The translations under genes and the position numbers were made by a program. This document shows, one piece after another, positions 53,013 through 60,944 of a stretch of DNA of 64,000 nucleotides. Origin of the DNA: Deltaproteobacteria bacterium (GTDB lineage Bacteria > Desulfobacterota > GWC2-55-46 > UBA9637); the NCBI GenBank assembly GCA_030690165.1, contig JAUYHF010000004.1, positions 1 through 64,000 on the forward strand, given 5' to 3'. The stretch's first letter is position 1, and the number at the start of each line of letters is the position of its first letter. The notes below the pieces were generated by a model. That model was not told the origin of the DNA and made no database searches. It saw nothing but the letters and a program-made list of their open reading frames with translations.

Positions 53013-53137
53013 TAAACTGGCAAGTTGTCTGCCAGACGAGGCAGCGGACAATTTTTGCGACAAGCCGTATGTTCACCGATACGGTGAGGAGCAAAAATTG
53101 TCCGATAACGAAGTATGGCAGACAACTTGCCAGTTTA
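53013..53137. repeat. 125-bp nested inverted repeat
   Basis: The outer arms are 22-bp perfect complements (53013-53034 with 53116-53137). The inner arms are 14-bp perfect complements (53045-53058 with 53091-53104). The apical hairpin has CCGTAT (53065-53070) with ATACGG (53079-53084). It fills the gap between the cytochrome b5-like and MidA-like genes. It could be a MITE or a structured leader RNA. Confidence 0.85.
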
Positions 53138-53139
53138 TC

Positions 53140-53376
53140 TCAGTCTTCCAGTATGCCGACCTTAACAACACCCTCAAATACCTCTTCTCCGTGGGGGGCA
53201 TTGTCAATCTCAGAAGTTAAATCAACACTGGCCGAGTGGGATTCAAAATGATTGCCATCTATCCAGTATAGGTTATCAGTTACATCGTACACAATACCGT
53301 TATACGCTATATAGGCAGGCCTTCCCTCTTTGCCGTCAAACTTTTCTATATCTTTTCTGGAGAACTTTTTTTCCAT
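53140..53376 (-). CDS. Cytochrome b5-like heme-binding domain protein
   Basis: A 78-residue single-domain protein: FSRKDIEKFDGKEGRPAYIA, then YDVTDNLYWIDGNHFESHSASVDLTSEI and APHGEEVFEGVVKVG. The two histidines in the GNHFESH segment are candidate heme ligands, matching small bacterial cytochrome b5 proteins that read WxxGxHxxHxAGxDLT. Here Ser-Ala-Ser stands where AG is common. Likely a cytoplasmic electron carrier. Starts 14 nt after the ferritin-like gene. Confidence 0.83.
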   Translation of the reverse strand: MEKKFSRKDIEKFDGKEGRPAYIAYNGIVYDVTDNLYWIDGNHFESHSASVDLTSEIDNAPHGEEVFEGVVKVGILED

Positions 53377-53390
53377 TTCAGGCTAACCCT

Positions 53391-53816
53391 TTACTTTCGT
53401 ATCCCCAGGGTTGTCTCCCATGTGTCGGCATGGTCTTCTTCGTCAGAGAGTATCTGTTCCAGCATAAGCCTTGTTGCCGGATCGCCCTCTTTTTCACACA
53501 GCTTGATATGTTCCTTATACCGCTTTATAGCGCCGTTTTCCGCGGCAAGGTCATCCTTTATCATCTTTTTAAGCTCTCCGCCCCTTATCACCTCAGTAGG
53601 CTTCTGCACCGGAACGCCTCCAAGATATACAATCTTCTCTGCCAGCATCTCAGCATGTTTCATTTCATCAATGGAGGTTTTCTTGAATATATCAATCACT
53701 GCCGGACTTTCAAGCCCCTCTGCCTCATAGTGATGCCCCATATACTGGACAATAGCGGCCAACTCAAATGCCCTGTCCAGATTTAACGCATCTATAATCT
53801 TTTTGCTCATGTTCAA
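53391..53816 (-). CDS. Ferritin-like / bacterioferritin-like protein
   Basis: The 141-residue four-helix protein has diiron-type ligands: ELAAIVQYMGHHYEAEG, DEMKHAEMLAEKIVYLGG, AENGAIKRYKEHIKLCEKEGD and SDEEDHADTWETTLG. It most resembles small bacterioferritin-type proteins, which store or oxidise iron. The start is the ATG at 53816 (or the second Met two codons on) behind AAGGAGG. It is the first gene of the minus-strand redox and iron cluster. Confidence 0.88.
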   Translation of the reverse strand: MNMSKKIIDALNLDRAFELAAIVQYMGHHYEAEGLESPAVIDIFKKTSIDEMKHAEMLAEKIVYLGGVPVQKPTEVIRGGELKKMIKDDLAAENGAIKRYKEHIKLCEKEGDPATRLMLEQILSDEEDHADTWETTLGIRK

Positions 53817-53921
53817 ATCCTCCTTTTATTTTTAATATCGGGTTTGGTTTTAACATACAACTCTTATTTTTGCAACTAAAAACGATAACCCGAAATCAGA
53901 TTTAGGGTTTTGGGATAAATC

Positions 53922-54773
53922 CTATCCTTTCTTTTCCCTTTCCAATATGGGATAGGCTATATTTGCAATATACGAATTTATGCGCTTAAGATTTGTCAGG
54001 ACATCCAGATGAATGGCGCTTGTATCTATAGATTCTTTTAAGCCGAGATGAAGGCGGTTTATATGCGCCTGCCTTAAATCCCTTTCTATCTCGCCAAGTC
54101 TTGTTTTATGCCTTAATAATTGATGGGCAAGCTCAACATCCCCGCTTGTAAACGCCGATACGCCGAGCTCAAAATTTTCCATAACCTTTTGATGAAATTC
54201 CAGGATCTCCTTTAATCCATCACGGGAAAAGGAGAGTTGATTTTTTATCTTTTTCTTTGCAAGCTCCATAAGATTTTTATCTATCACATCGCCGATATTT
54301 TCAAGATTGTTTGTAAATGTGATTATCTCCATCTCACGTCGCGCCTGCTCTTCAGTCAAACCCTCCTGAGACAGTTTTGTAAGGTAAAGCTTTATCTCCC
54401 TGTCAAGTATATCCACATCGTCGTCTCTTTCCTCTATTTTTTCCTGGAGCGCCGTATTATTGCTTTTAAAAACCTCTATGCTCTGCTTCAGCATATCCTG
54501 CACGATGTCCGCCATCCTGAGCGCCGGAAAACGATTGGGCATGACCCTTACCCACCAGCCGGACGAGTTGGCTTTAGCCCCTTTTTTCCTGAATGCAATT
54601 ATCTCTGGGGGGGTCATTGATTCATTACCGGGACAGAATGGGCATACAGAATGGTTTTTTGTAATTACAGCCTGGGCTTCATGTTCATGCTGAAAATCCG
54701 AGGGCCTTCTGGCCCTTTCAGGGGACATTATAACCCATTCCCTTGTTATGAGGTCTTTTCTTAATTCAGACAT
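53922..54773 (-). CDS. Hybrid protein: GalT N-terminal part fused to PhoU-like domain
   Basis: Residues 1 to about 84 (from ATG 54773) read as the start of galactose-1-phosphate uridylyltransferase: SELRKDLITREWVIMSPERA, HSVCPFCPGNESMTPPEI with zinc-type cysteines, and WVRVMPNRFPAL. Without a break in frame, RMADIVQDMLKQSIEVF then begins a PhoU-like helical domain as found at the C-terminus of Na/Pi cotransporters, continuing to residue 283. The catalytic HPH region of GalT is absent. The join, at about nucleotide 54521, looks like an in-frame deletion fusing two genes, or an assembly chimera. Starts behind GGAG. Confidence 0.8.
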   Translation of the reverse strand: MSELRKDLITREWVIMSPERARRPSDFQHEHEAQAVITKNHSVCPFCPGNESMTPPEIIAFRKKGAKANSSGWWVRVMPNRFPALRMADIVQDMLKQSIEVFKSNNTALQEKIEERDDDVDILDREIKLYLTKLSQEGLTEEQARREMEIITFTNNLENIGDVIDKNLMELAKKKIKNQLSFSRDGLKEILEFHQKVMENFELGVSAFTSGDVELAHQLLRHKTRLGEIERDLRQAHINRLHLGLKESIDTSAIHLDVLTNLKRINSYIANIAYPILEREKKG

Positions 54774-54783
54774 CCGTCGCTTC

Positions 54784-54877
54784 GCTCCATTGAAAATTGC
54801 AAAGTGCAAAATGAAAATTGTAGATTGTATTTTTTAATTTTGCATTCTGCATTTTGCAATCTTCAATTTGCAATTTT
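54784..54877 (-). repeat. Tandem 7-nt repeat hairpin upstream of the GalT-PhoU gene
   Basis: One arm has units ATTGCAA, AGTGCAA, AATGAAA and ATTGTAG. A TTTTTTAA centre follows. The other arm has units TTTTGCA, TTCTGCA, ATCTTCA and ATTTGCA. Both arms show a clear period of 7 and are complementary over most of their length. Confidence 0.78.
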
Positions 54878-55247
54878 AGCCCTTCTTTACCCACTCATCG
54901 ATCTTGTTTCTTATATCTTCAGATAAATCCAGAAATTTTATACCCATGCCTGGCTCATGCTGAGACCTTGGGACAAATTCTCTGCGCCACATAACACAGC
55001 ACTTGCATCTTGCCACAGTTTTGTCAGGGAGGGTAAACTCTATAAAAAACCCTTCTCCAATATTTTTGGGATTAACAGATGTAATGAACATCCCGCCCCT
55101 GCCTATAACCTTTGCGTAGCCGAAAAAACTTTTGCTGTCCGACTCCACCTTGACCTTGAGGACAAGGAGGGGGTTTCTTAAGTTTTTTCTCCTGTCGGGA
55201 CGCAGAAGCACATAGTCCTGTTTGTCTTTTTTGTCACCATTTACCAT
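54876..55247 (-). CDS. PilZ-domain protein
   Basis: A 123-residue protein with an Arg-rich start (RPDRRKNLRNPLLVLKV), a glycine turn GRGGMFITS in place of the usual D/NxSxxG, and a final GMGIKFLDLSEDIRNKIDEWV. PilZ domains bind cyclic di-GMP through the RxxxR and DxSxxG motifs. The first is present, the second is altered, so ligand binding is uncertain. It overlaps the start of the nitroreductase-gene end by a few bases. A diguanylate cyclase and pilus genes are encoded elsewhere in the window. Confidence 0.82.
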   Translation of the reverse strand: MVNGDKKDKQDYVLLRPDRRKNLRNPLLVLKVKVESDSKSFFGYAKVIGRGGMFITSVNPKNIGEGFFIEFTLPDKTVARCKCCVMWRREFVPRSQHEPGMGIKFLDLSEDIRNKIDEWVKKG

Positions 55248-55764
55248 AGTGAATAATACTCTCCAATGTCTTCCTGTTCTTCTCTTCTTTTACAAGAGGG
55301 ACTTTTGGATAACCGATTGCTATTAGCGCAACTACCTCTATATGAGAAGGTATGTCGAGAATATCTTTAACCCTTAATGGGTCAATTGCCGCAATCCAGC
55401 AAGTTCCAAGCCCCTCTGCCGTTGCAACAGCTATCATCTCAGTTAGTGCAATGGTTACATCAACCCACGCATAGTTTTTGCCGTCCGCCTTTCTGACCCA
55501 TGCCTTTGAGGGCTCTGCACATGCGGCAATAATAAGCGGCGCGGCTTTAAACCCTTCTTTTATGAACACATTATCTAATTTTTTTCTATCCGCTTTTTCA
55601 ATTATTATAAAATGCCACGGCTGGCAATTGGCCGCGCTCTGCGCCCTTCTGAGCGCCTCAAGAAGACGCTCAAGCTTGTCTTTTTCTATTTCCCTGTCCG
55701 CAAATTCCCTGATGCTTTTTCTTCGCTCAAACAAATCATAAAAGGTTTTAAGCTTTTCATCCAT
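55234..55764 (-). CDS. Nitroreductase family protein
   Basis: The 176-residue protein fits the FMN-dependent nitroreductase fold: LFERRKSIREFADREI, EALRRAQSAANCQPWHFIII, ALTEMIAVATAEGLGTCWI and LIAIGYPKVPLVKE. Substrates in this family are diverse. The ATG at 55764 behind GGAGG is chosen over an in-frame codon at 55779. ftsY lies 16 nt upstream on the same strand. Confidence 0.88.
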   Translation of the reverse strand: MDEKLKTFYDLFERRKSIREFADREIEKDKLERLLEALRRAQSAANCQPWHFIIIEKADRKKLDNVFIKEGFKAAPLIIAACAEPSKAWVRKADGKNYAWVDVTIALTEMIAVATAEGLGTCWIAAIDPLRVKDILDIPSHIEVVALIAIGYPKVPLVKEEKNRKTLESIIHYGKW

Positions 55765-55780
55765 GGGGTAAGCCTCCAAC

Positions 55781-56677
55781 TCAAATCATCGCCTCAACAA
55801 ACTCCCTTGCATCAAATTCCCTTAAATCTTCCACATCTTCCCCGACACCTATAAATCGGATAGGTATCTTTAATTCATTTGCAATAGCCACTATTATGCC
55901 GCCTTTGGCTGTTCCATCCAGTTTGGTAAGGGCTATGCCGGTAAGACCGACTGCCTCGTTGAATATCCGCGCCTGAGCCAAGGCATTCTGACCGGTGGAC
56001 GCATCCAATACCAAAAGCGCCTCATGCGGGCCGCCGGGAATTTCTCTGGACAAGATCCTTTTAACCTTTTTCAACTCTTCCATTAAGTTTACCTTTGTGT
56101 GCAGCCTTCCTGCTGTGTCTAAAATCACAATATCTACCTTTCTTGCCAGACCGGCCCTTACAGCATCAAAGGCAACCGCAGCCGGATCGCCTCCCTGCTC
56201 CTGTTTGATAATATCGCAGCCTGCCCTTTTTGCCCATACCTCTAACTGTTCTATTGCCGCAGCCCTGAAGGTGTCGCCTGCCGCAAGAAGAACCTTTTTA
56301 CCATCTGACGTAAACCTTGCCGCAAGCTTCCCGATTGTTGTTGTCTTTCCAACGCCATTTACGCCAAGGATCATGATTACGAATGGCTTTGCTGTAATTT
56401 CCAGAGGACGCTGGCAGTCTTTCAATATATTGAAAATAACCTCTCTTAAATAAACCTTAAGCCCGTCTGCATCATAACCCTTAAGCTTATTCCTCATATC
56501 ATCCACAATAAATCCGGATGTCTTTACGCCGACATCAGCAGTTATAAGGGTTTCCTCCAGCATTTCCGCCAATTCCTTCCGTGAAGCTCCTGAAGAAAAA
56601 AGCCCGTCTATTTTGCTGGCAATACTGTTGTGGGTTTTTAAAAGGCCTGTTCTGAGACGTTCTAAAAGGTTTCTCAT
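55781..56677 (-). CDS. ftsY: Signal recognition particle receptor FtsY
   Basis: FtsY docks SRP-ribosome complexes at the membrane using GTP. The N-terminal helical domain is followed by the NG domain: ILGVNGVGKTTTIGKLA (G1), DTFRAAAIEQLEVWA, ILDTAGRLHTKVNLMEEL (G3), TKLDGTAKGG (G4) and FIGVGEDVEDL. The 298-residue length means the acidic A domain of enterobacterial FtsY is missing, as in many bacteria. It is the first gene of this minus-strand group and diverges from the cupin gene. Confidence 0.95.
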   Translation of the reverse strand: MRNLLERLRTGLLKTHNSIASKIDGLFSSGASRKELAEMLEETLITADVGVKTSGFIVDDMRNKLKGYDADGLKVYLREVIFNILKDCQRPLEITAKPFVIMILGVNGVGKTTTIGKLAARFTSDGKKVLLAAGDTFRAAAIEQLEVWAKRAGCDIIKQEQGGDPAAVAFDAVRAGLARKVDIVILDTAGRLHTKVNLMEELKKVKRILSREIPGGPHEALLVLDASTGQNALAQARIFNEAVGLTGIALTKLDGTAKGGIIVAIANELKIPIRFIGVGEDVEDLREFDAREFVEAMI

Positions 56678-56789
56678 GTATGTTTAGATAACACAGAATG
56701 TAAGACAGTTGCAATATGATTAAAATCATATCAAATTCCTCAATATATGATAAATTTTTATAAAGGTTTTAAAAAAAGGAGCAACAATA

Positions 56790-57098
56790 ATGAAAAAACT
56801 GGATACAAAGGAAATGATAGAGTTCACCCCTGACTCAAAGAATTCTTTTCTAATCTTTGACGCTGACGAGGCGCGGCTGGCGCTGTTTTGTTCAGAGCCG
56901 GGTCAGGGTGTTAAAAAATGCCGCAGCAGTTCAAGGGTTATTATGACAGTCATGGAGGGCGAGGGGATATTTCTGACCGATGGAGAAGAAATCGCCGGCG
57001 TACCCGGCTCCGTCATAATATGGGAACCAGGCGAATCCCACGGCTATGTTGCAAAGACAAGGCTTGTGTTTCTGGCTACCATTGCCCCAAGACCGTAG
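56790..57098 (+). CDS. Small cupin-domain protein
   Basis: The 102-residue single-domain protein has cupin features: a first motif region (VIMTVMEGEGIFLTDGEE) and a second motif (PGSVIIWEPGESHGYVA) with the Glu and His used for metal binding. The first-motif His pair is not evident, so metal binding may be partial. Function is not predictable. It has AAAGGAG upstream. An 18-bp palindrome (56714-56731, ATATGATT arms) lies in the divergent gap with ftsY and may be an operator. Confidence 0.75.
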   Translation: MKKLDTKEMIEFTPDSKNSFLIFDADEARLALFCSEPGQGVKKCRSSSRVIMTVMEGEGIFLTDGEEIAGVPGSVIIWEPGESHGYVAKTRLVFLATIAPRP

Positions 57099-57198
57099 TA
57101 ATTTAAAACAGGCCTTTTGACCTTTGCAGTAATAGAGGCTGTTGCAGCAGTTTTATAATCTATAATTGCTGGAAGGGTTTGACTCACACAGGAAAAGC

Positions 57199-57227
57199 TT
57201 GAAATTATCCTCTTTGTCGGATAGTAT
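57199..57227 (+). promoter_or_regulatory. Sigma-70 type promoter for nadD
   Basis: TTGAAA (57199-57204), a 17-nt spacer and TAGTAT (57222-57227). The -10 ends only 9 nt before the nadD ATG, implying a leaderless or nearly leaderless transcript. Confidence 0.55.
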
Positions 57228-57236
57228 ACTAAAACT

Positions 57237-57878
57237 ATGCGAATAGCTATTATGGGCGGGACATTTAACCCGATTCACTTTGGGCACTTAAGGATTGCCG
57301 AAGAGGTCAGAGAGCCCTTTAATTTAGATAAGGTCATTTTTATCCCCACATTCATTCCGCCTCATAAAGACAACGGCTCTCTTATATCCCCGGAACACAG
57401 ACTTGAGATGGTTCAGCTCGCAGTAAAGGGCAATCCATTTTTTGAGGCCTCTGATATTGAGATAAAAAGGAAAGAGCGGTCTTATTCTGTTGTAACATTA
57501 AGGGAGCTCCATGACAAATATACTGGAACAGACTTTAGTTTTATTGTCGGCACAGATTCATTTAATGAAATAACTACATGGTGTGAATATGAAGAACTCT
57601 TCAAGCTTACAAACTTCGTTGTCATACCGCGTCCCGGTTATCCTGTAAAAAAGATTGCGGAGGTTCTCCCTGTTGAACTGGCAAAAAAGTTTTGGTATGA
57701 TGCTGAACATGATGTTTATGCGAATGCCTACGGGAGATTTGTTGCATATATGGAAACTACACTCTTTGGCATATCAGCATCAAGGATAAGAAAGATGATA
57801 AAAGAGGGGAATTCAACACGGTATATACTGCCAAAAGAGGTAGAGGATTATATAACAAAGAACGGATTATATCGCTAA
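57237..57878 (+). CDS. nadD: Nicotinate-nucleotide adenylyltransferase
   Basis: NadD adenylates nicotinate mononucleotide in NAD synthesis. It starts RIAIMGGTFNPIHFGHLRIAEEV with the nucleotidyltransferase GxFxPxHxGH motif. FIPTFIPPHKD, FIVGTDSFNEITTW and the C-terminal ISASRIRKMIKEG signature follow. The length is 213 residues. No Shine-Dalgarno precedes the ATG. rsfS and gpmI follow closely, giving the common nadD-rsfS pair. Confidence 0.95.
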   Translation: MRIAIMGGTFNPIHFGHLRIAEEVREPFNLDKVIFIPTFIPPHKDNGSLISPEHRLEMVQLAVKGNPFFEASDIEIKRKERSYSVVTLRELHDKYTGTDFSFIVGTDSFNEITTWCEYEELFKLTNFVVIPRPGYPVKKIAEVLPVELAKKFWYDAEHDVYANAYGRFVAYMETTLFGISASRIRKMIKEGNSTRYILPKEVEDYITKNGLYR

Positions 57879-57894
57879 AGGAGGGTTAAAAAAA

Positions 57895-58236
57895 CTGGAT
57901 TCGAGAGAAAAGGTATTAAAGGCAGCCGAGCTTGCCATGGATAAAAAGGCAGAAGGGGTTGTCATTCTGAATATAGGCAAACTGTCATCCATTGCAGATT
58001 ATCTGTTGATATGCAGCGCCGCATCGGACAGACAGGTACAGGCCATTACCAATTCAGTGGAAGAAGGGCTTAAGAAAAAAAAGGTAAGGCCTTTAAGCAT
58101 AGAAGGTGTCCGTGAAGGGCACTGGGCTTTGATAGATTATGGCGATGTGATTGCGCACATCTTTCTTGAGCCGGTAAGAGAGTTTTATAACCTTGAAGGC
58201 CTCTGGCCAGAGGCTCCGAGAGTTGAGATAGAGTGA
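57895..58236 (+). CDS. rsfS: Ribosomal silencing factor RsfS
   Basis: RsfS binds ribosomal protein L14 and blocks subunit joining when nutrients are scarce. The core reads GVVILNIGKLSSIADYLLICSA, VRPLSIEGVREGHWALIDYGDVIAHIFLEPVREFYNLEGLWP. The first ATG (57937) would cut the conserved N-terminal helix. The sequence upstream, SREKVLKAAELAMDKK, is typical for the family. The only codon that restores it is CTG at 57895, placed 9 nt after a strong AAAGGAGGG, giving 113 residues. The stop overlaps the gpmI GTG. Confidence 0.92.
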   Translation: MDSREKVLKAAELAMDKKAEGVVILNIGKLSSIADYLLICSAASDRQVQAITNSVEEGLKKKKVRPLSIEGVREGHWALIDYGDVIAHIFLEPVREFYNLEGLWPEAPRVEIE

Positions 58237-59771
58237 GACCTGTCATACTTATTGTCCTCGACGGCTGGGGTATAAACCCGCAAAAAAAAGGGAATGCCCA
58301 GCTCCTTGCAAAAACTCCATTCATAAGTAAAATCTTTAAGGAATATCCTCATACGGAATTGGAAACATCAGGCCTGTCAGTGGGACTGCCGAAAGGCCAG
58401 ATGGGGAATTCTGAGGTGGGACATCTTACTATGGGCGCGGGAAGGATTGTTTATCAGGAGCTTACCAGAATAGATAAAGAGATAGAGACCGGGGCATTCT
58501 TCAAAAACAAAACCCTGTTGGAATCCATGTCTGCAATAAAAAAGAAAAACAGCGCGCTCCACCTTATGGGGCTTGTGTCGGACGGCGGCGTTCACAGCCA
58601 TATAAATCACCTCTTTACATTATTGGATATGGCCAAACAAAATGGTTTAAAGAAGGTTTTTATCCATGCGTTTCTGGATGGAAGAGATACATCGCCGACC
58701 AGCGGCAAGGGCTATATTGAGCAATTGCAGGCGCATCTTGATAAGACAGGCATTGGCAGGATAGCCACAATCTCCGGCCGCTACTATGCAATGGACAGGG
58801 ACAATCGATGGGAGCGTGTAGAAAAGGCATACAAGGCATTGGCACTCGGCGAAGGAAGGCTATCGGCAAATCCTGTTGAGGCGGTTCTTTCAGCCTATGA
58901 GAAGGGCGAGACCGATGAATTTGTGATGCCTGCTGTCATAATGAGCAATAATAAGCCTGTGGCTGTAATAAAAGATGGAGACGGGATAATCTTTTTTAAT
59001 TTCAGGGCAGACAGGGCAAGGGAGCTGACAAGGGCGTTTACGCAGGAAGGATTTAAAGGATTTAACAGGGAGAATAAGTTAAATTTATCCGCCTATGTAT
59101 GCCTTACAGAATACGACGCAACATTTAACATCCCTGTTGCATTTCCCCAGCAGAGTTTAAAAAACATCCTCGGCGAGCTTTTGAGCAAAAATAATATAAA
59201 ACAGCTAAGGATAGCAGAGACAGAAAAATATGCCCATATAACCTTTTTCTTTAACGGCGGGGTAGAAAAACCCTTTCTCATGGAAGAAAGGGTACTCATA
59301 CCCTCGCCGAGGGATGTCCCGACCTACGACAAGAAACCTGAAATGAGCGCATATCTGGTTACAGATGAACTGGAAAAGAGGATAAAAAACGGAGACTATA
59401 AATTTATTCTTGTGAACTATGCCAACGGCGATATGGTGGGGCATACAGGGATTATGGACGCCGCTGTCAAGGCGTGCGAGGTTCTGGATGGGTGCCTTGC
59501 AAAGGTCGTAACTGCTGCCGGAGAAAAAGGATGGATTACGCTAATTACCGCGGATCACGGAAATATTGAGCAGATGATAGACTACGACACGAATGATGCC
59601 TATACAGCCCACACAACAAACCCTGTACCGTTTGTATTGATAGACAATGAGAGGAAAAATGTACGCTTAAGAAAAGGCGGCCTGTCCGATGTAGCCCCTA
59701 CCATACTTGATTTAATGGGCATTGAAAAACCTAAAGATATGACAGGAAAATCACTGGTAAATTGCAGATAG
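58233..59771 (+). CDS. gpmI: 2,3-bisphosphoglycerate-independent phosphoglycerate mutase
   Basis: GpmI interconverts 3- and 2-phosphoglycerate using two manganese ions. It begins PVILIVLDGWGINPQKKGNA, with the nucleophilic Ser in GQMGNSEVGHL. Further motifs are DGRDTSPTSGKGY, GRYYAMDRDNRW and the metal site FNFRADRARELT, then ITADHGNIEQM. The length is 512 residues. The GTG at 58233 overlaps the rsfS stop. With eno it covers lower glycolysis or gluconeogenesis. Confidence 0.96.
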   Translation: MRPVILIVLDGWGINPQKKGNAQLLAKTPFISKIFKEYPHTELETSGLSVGLPKGQMGNSEVGHLTMGAGRIVYQELTRIDKEIETGAFFKNKTLLESMSAIKKKNSALHLMGLVSDGGVHSHINHLFTLLDMAKQNGLKKVFIHAFLDGRDTSPTSGKGYIEQLQAHLDKTGIGRIATISGRYYAMDRDNRWERVEKAYKALALGEGRLSANPVEAVLSAYEKGETDEFVMPAVIMSNNKPVAVIKDGDGIIFFNFRADRARELTRAFTQEGFKGFNRENKLNLSAYVCLTEYDATFNIPVAFPQQSLKNILGELLSKNNIKQLRIAETEKYAHITFFFNGGVEKPFLMEERVLIPSPRDVPTYDKKPEMSAYLVTDELEKRIKNGDYKFILVNYANGDMVGHTGIMDAAVKACEVLDGCLAKVVTAAGEKGWITLITADHGNIEQMIDYDTNDAYTAHTTNPVPFVLIDNERKNVRLRKGGLSDVAPTILDLMGIEKPKDMTGKSLVNCR

Positions 59772-59845
59772 AATTCCATTGCAATTTACGTTAAGAAATA
59801 CTATAAACATAAGAAAATCACTATAAACAACATCTGGAGAAACAT

Positions 59846-60799
59846 TTGAAAAGGCTATTATTAACCATTCTTTTAATCAGTTTTTACATTGAAGGCTGCG
59901 TAAGTGTAAATATCCCCGGACCAGGCCCCCTGACTGAGCATGTAGTAGGCGGCAAAGGGGCCGACAAGATCCTTATCATAGATATATCCGGGATTATTCT
60001 GGATAAGGAAGAAGAGAATTTTATGGGGTTTAAGACAACGCCGCGTCTGACTGCGAGGATAAGAGAAGAACTTGATAAGGCATCGGAGGATAATAGTGTC
60101 AAGGCTGTGGTTTTGAGGATAAACACACCCGGCGGCGCTGTAACTACCTGCGACATAATAAATCACGAGCTTAAAAACTTTAAGAAAAAAACCGGAAAGA
60201 TTATTGTGTCTGAGTTTATGGATATAGCTGCATCAGGCGGATATTATATTGCGGCAGCCTCTGACAGGATAGTGGCGCATCCGACAAATATTACAGGCAG
60301 CATCGGTGTAGTAGCTTACAATATCAATGCCAGCGGCCTTCTTGAAAAGATAGGCATATCCAATGAAACCATAAAGTCAGGGGATAAAAAGGATATAGGC
60401 TCTCCATTAAGGCCGATAACATCTGAGGAAAGAGAGATTCTGCAGGGGATTATAGACAGCTTATACAAAAGGTTTCTTGATGTGGTTTCAGAGGGGAGAA
60501 AGGAAATTGCAAGAGAAGAGCTTAAAAGGATTGCAGACGGCAGGGTCTATACTGCTGAGCAGGCCCTTAAAATAAAACTCATTGACCATATAGGTTATCT
60601 TGACGATGCCATAGAGATTTCAAAAGGCATGGCAGGCATCAAAGATGCTACGATAATTACCTACGCAATGCCCAGTTCTTATAAAAGCAATATCTATGCT
60701 GCACAAAATATGCCCAATACCGTTAACCTTTTAAATATAGACGCAGGTGGTTTTATGGGGCTTCCTGGCATGAGATTTATGTACCTCTGGATGCAGTAA
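59846..60799 (+). CDS. sppA: Signal peptide peptidase SppA, short form
   Basis: The 317-residue S49-family protease starts at TTG 59846 and has a lipoprotein-like signal ending IEGC. The protease core reads VKAVVLRINTPGGAVTTCDII and MDIAASGGYYIAAASDRIVAHP with the catalytic Ser in the SGGYY turn, then TGSIGVVAYNINASGLLEKIG and the Lys region. It clears cleaved signal peptides. The short form lacks the second SppA domain. Upstream GGAG lies about 9 nt before the TTG. Confidence 0.88.
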   Translation: MKRLLLTILLISFYIEGCVSVNIPGPGPLTEHVVGGKGADKILIIDISGIILDKEEENFMGFKTTPRLTARIREELDKASEDNSVKAVVLRINTPGGAVTTCDIINHELKNFKKKTGKIIVSEFMDIAASGGYYIAAASDRIVAHPTNITGSIGVVAYNINASGLLEKIGISNETIKSGDKKDIGSPLRPITSEEREILQGIIDSLYKRFLDVVSEGRKEIAREELKRIADGRVYTAEQALKIKLIDHIGYLDDAIEISKGMAGIKDATIITYAMPSSYKSNIYAAQNMPNTVNLLNIDAGGFMGLPGMRFMYLWMQ

Positions 60800-60944
60800 G
60801 AGGCACATCGGCTTACAGCAATCTGCTATCTACTGTCAGGGGTTTTAAAATTTTGCTTCCTGCAGTAGAGAAGAAACCAATCTTCAGAATTCCAAACAAT
60901 TTAATTGCTCATCCGCGCCAGATAATGGAGGTAGACATAATGCC

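Noticed and set aside
56714-56731. 18-bp palindrome between ftsY and the cupin gene as a Fur- or PerR-type operator
   Set aside because: The arms (ATATGATT) match neither consensus well enough. Kept only as a possible operator in the cupin entry.
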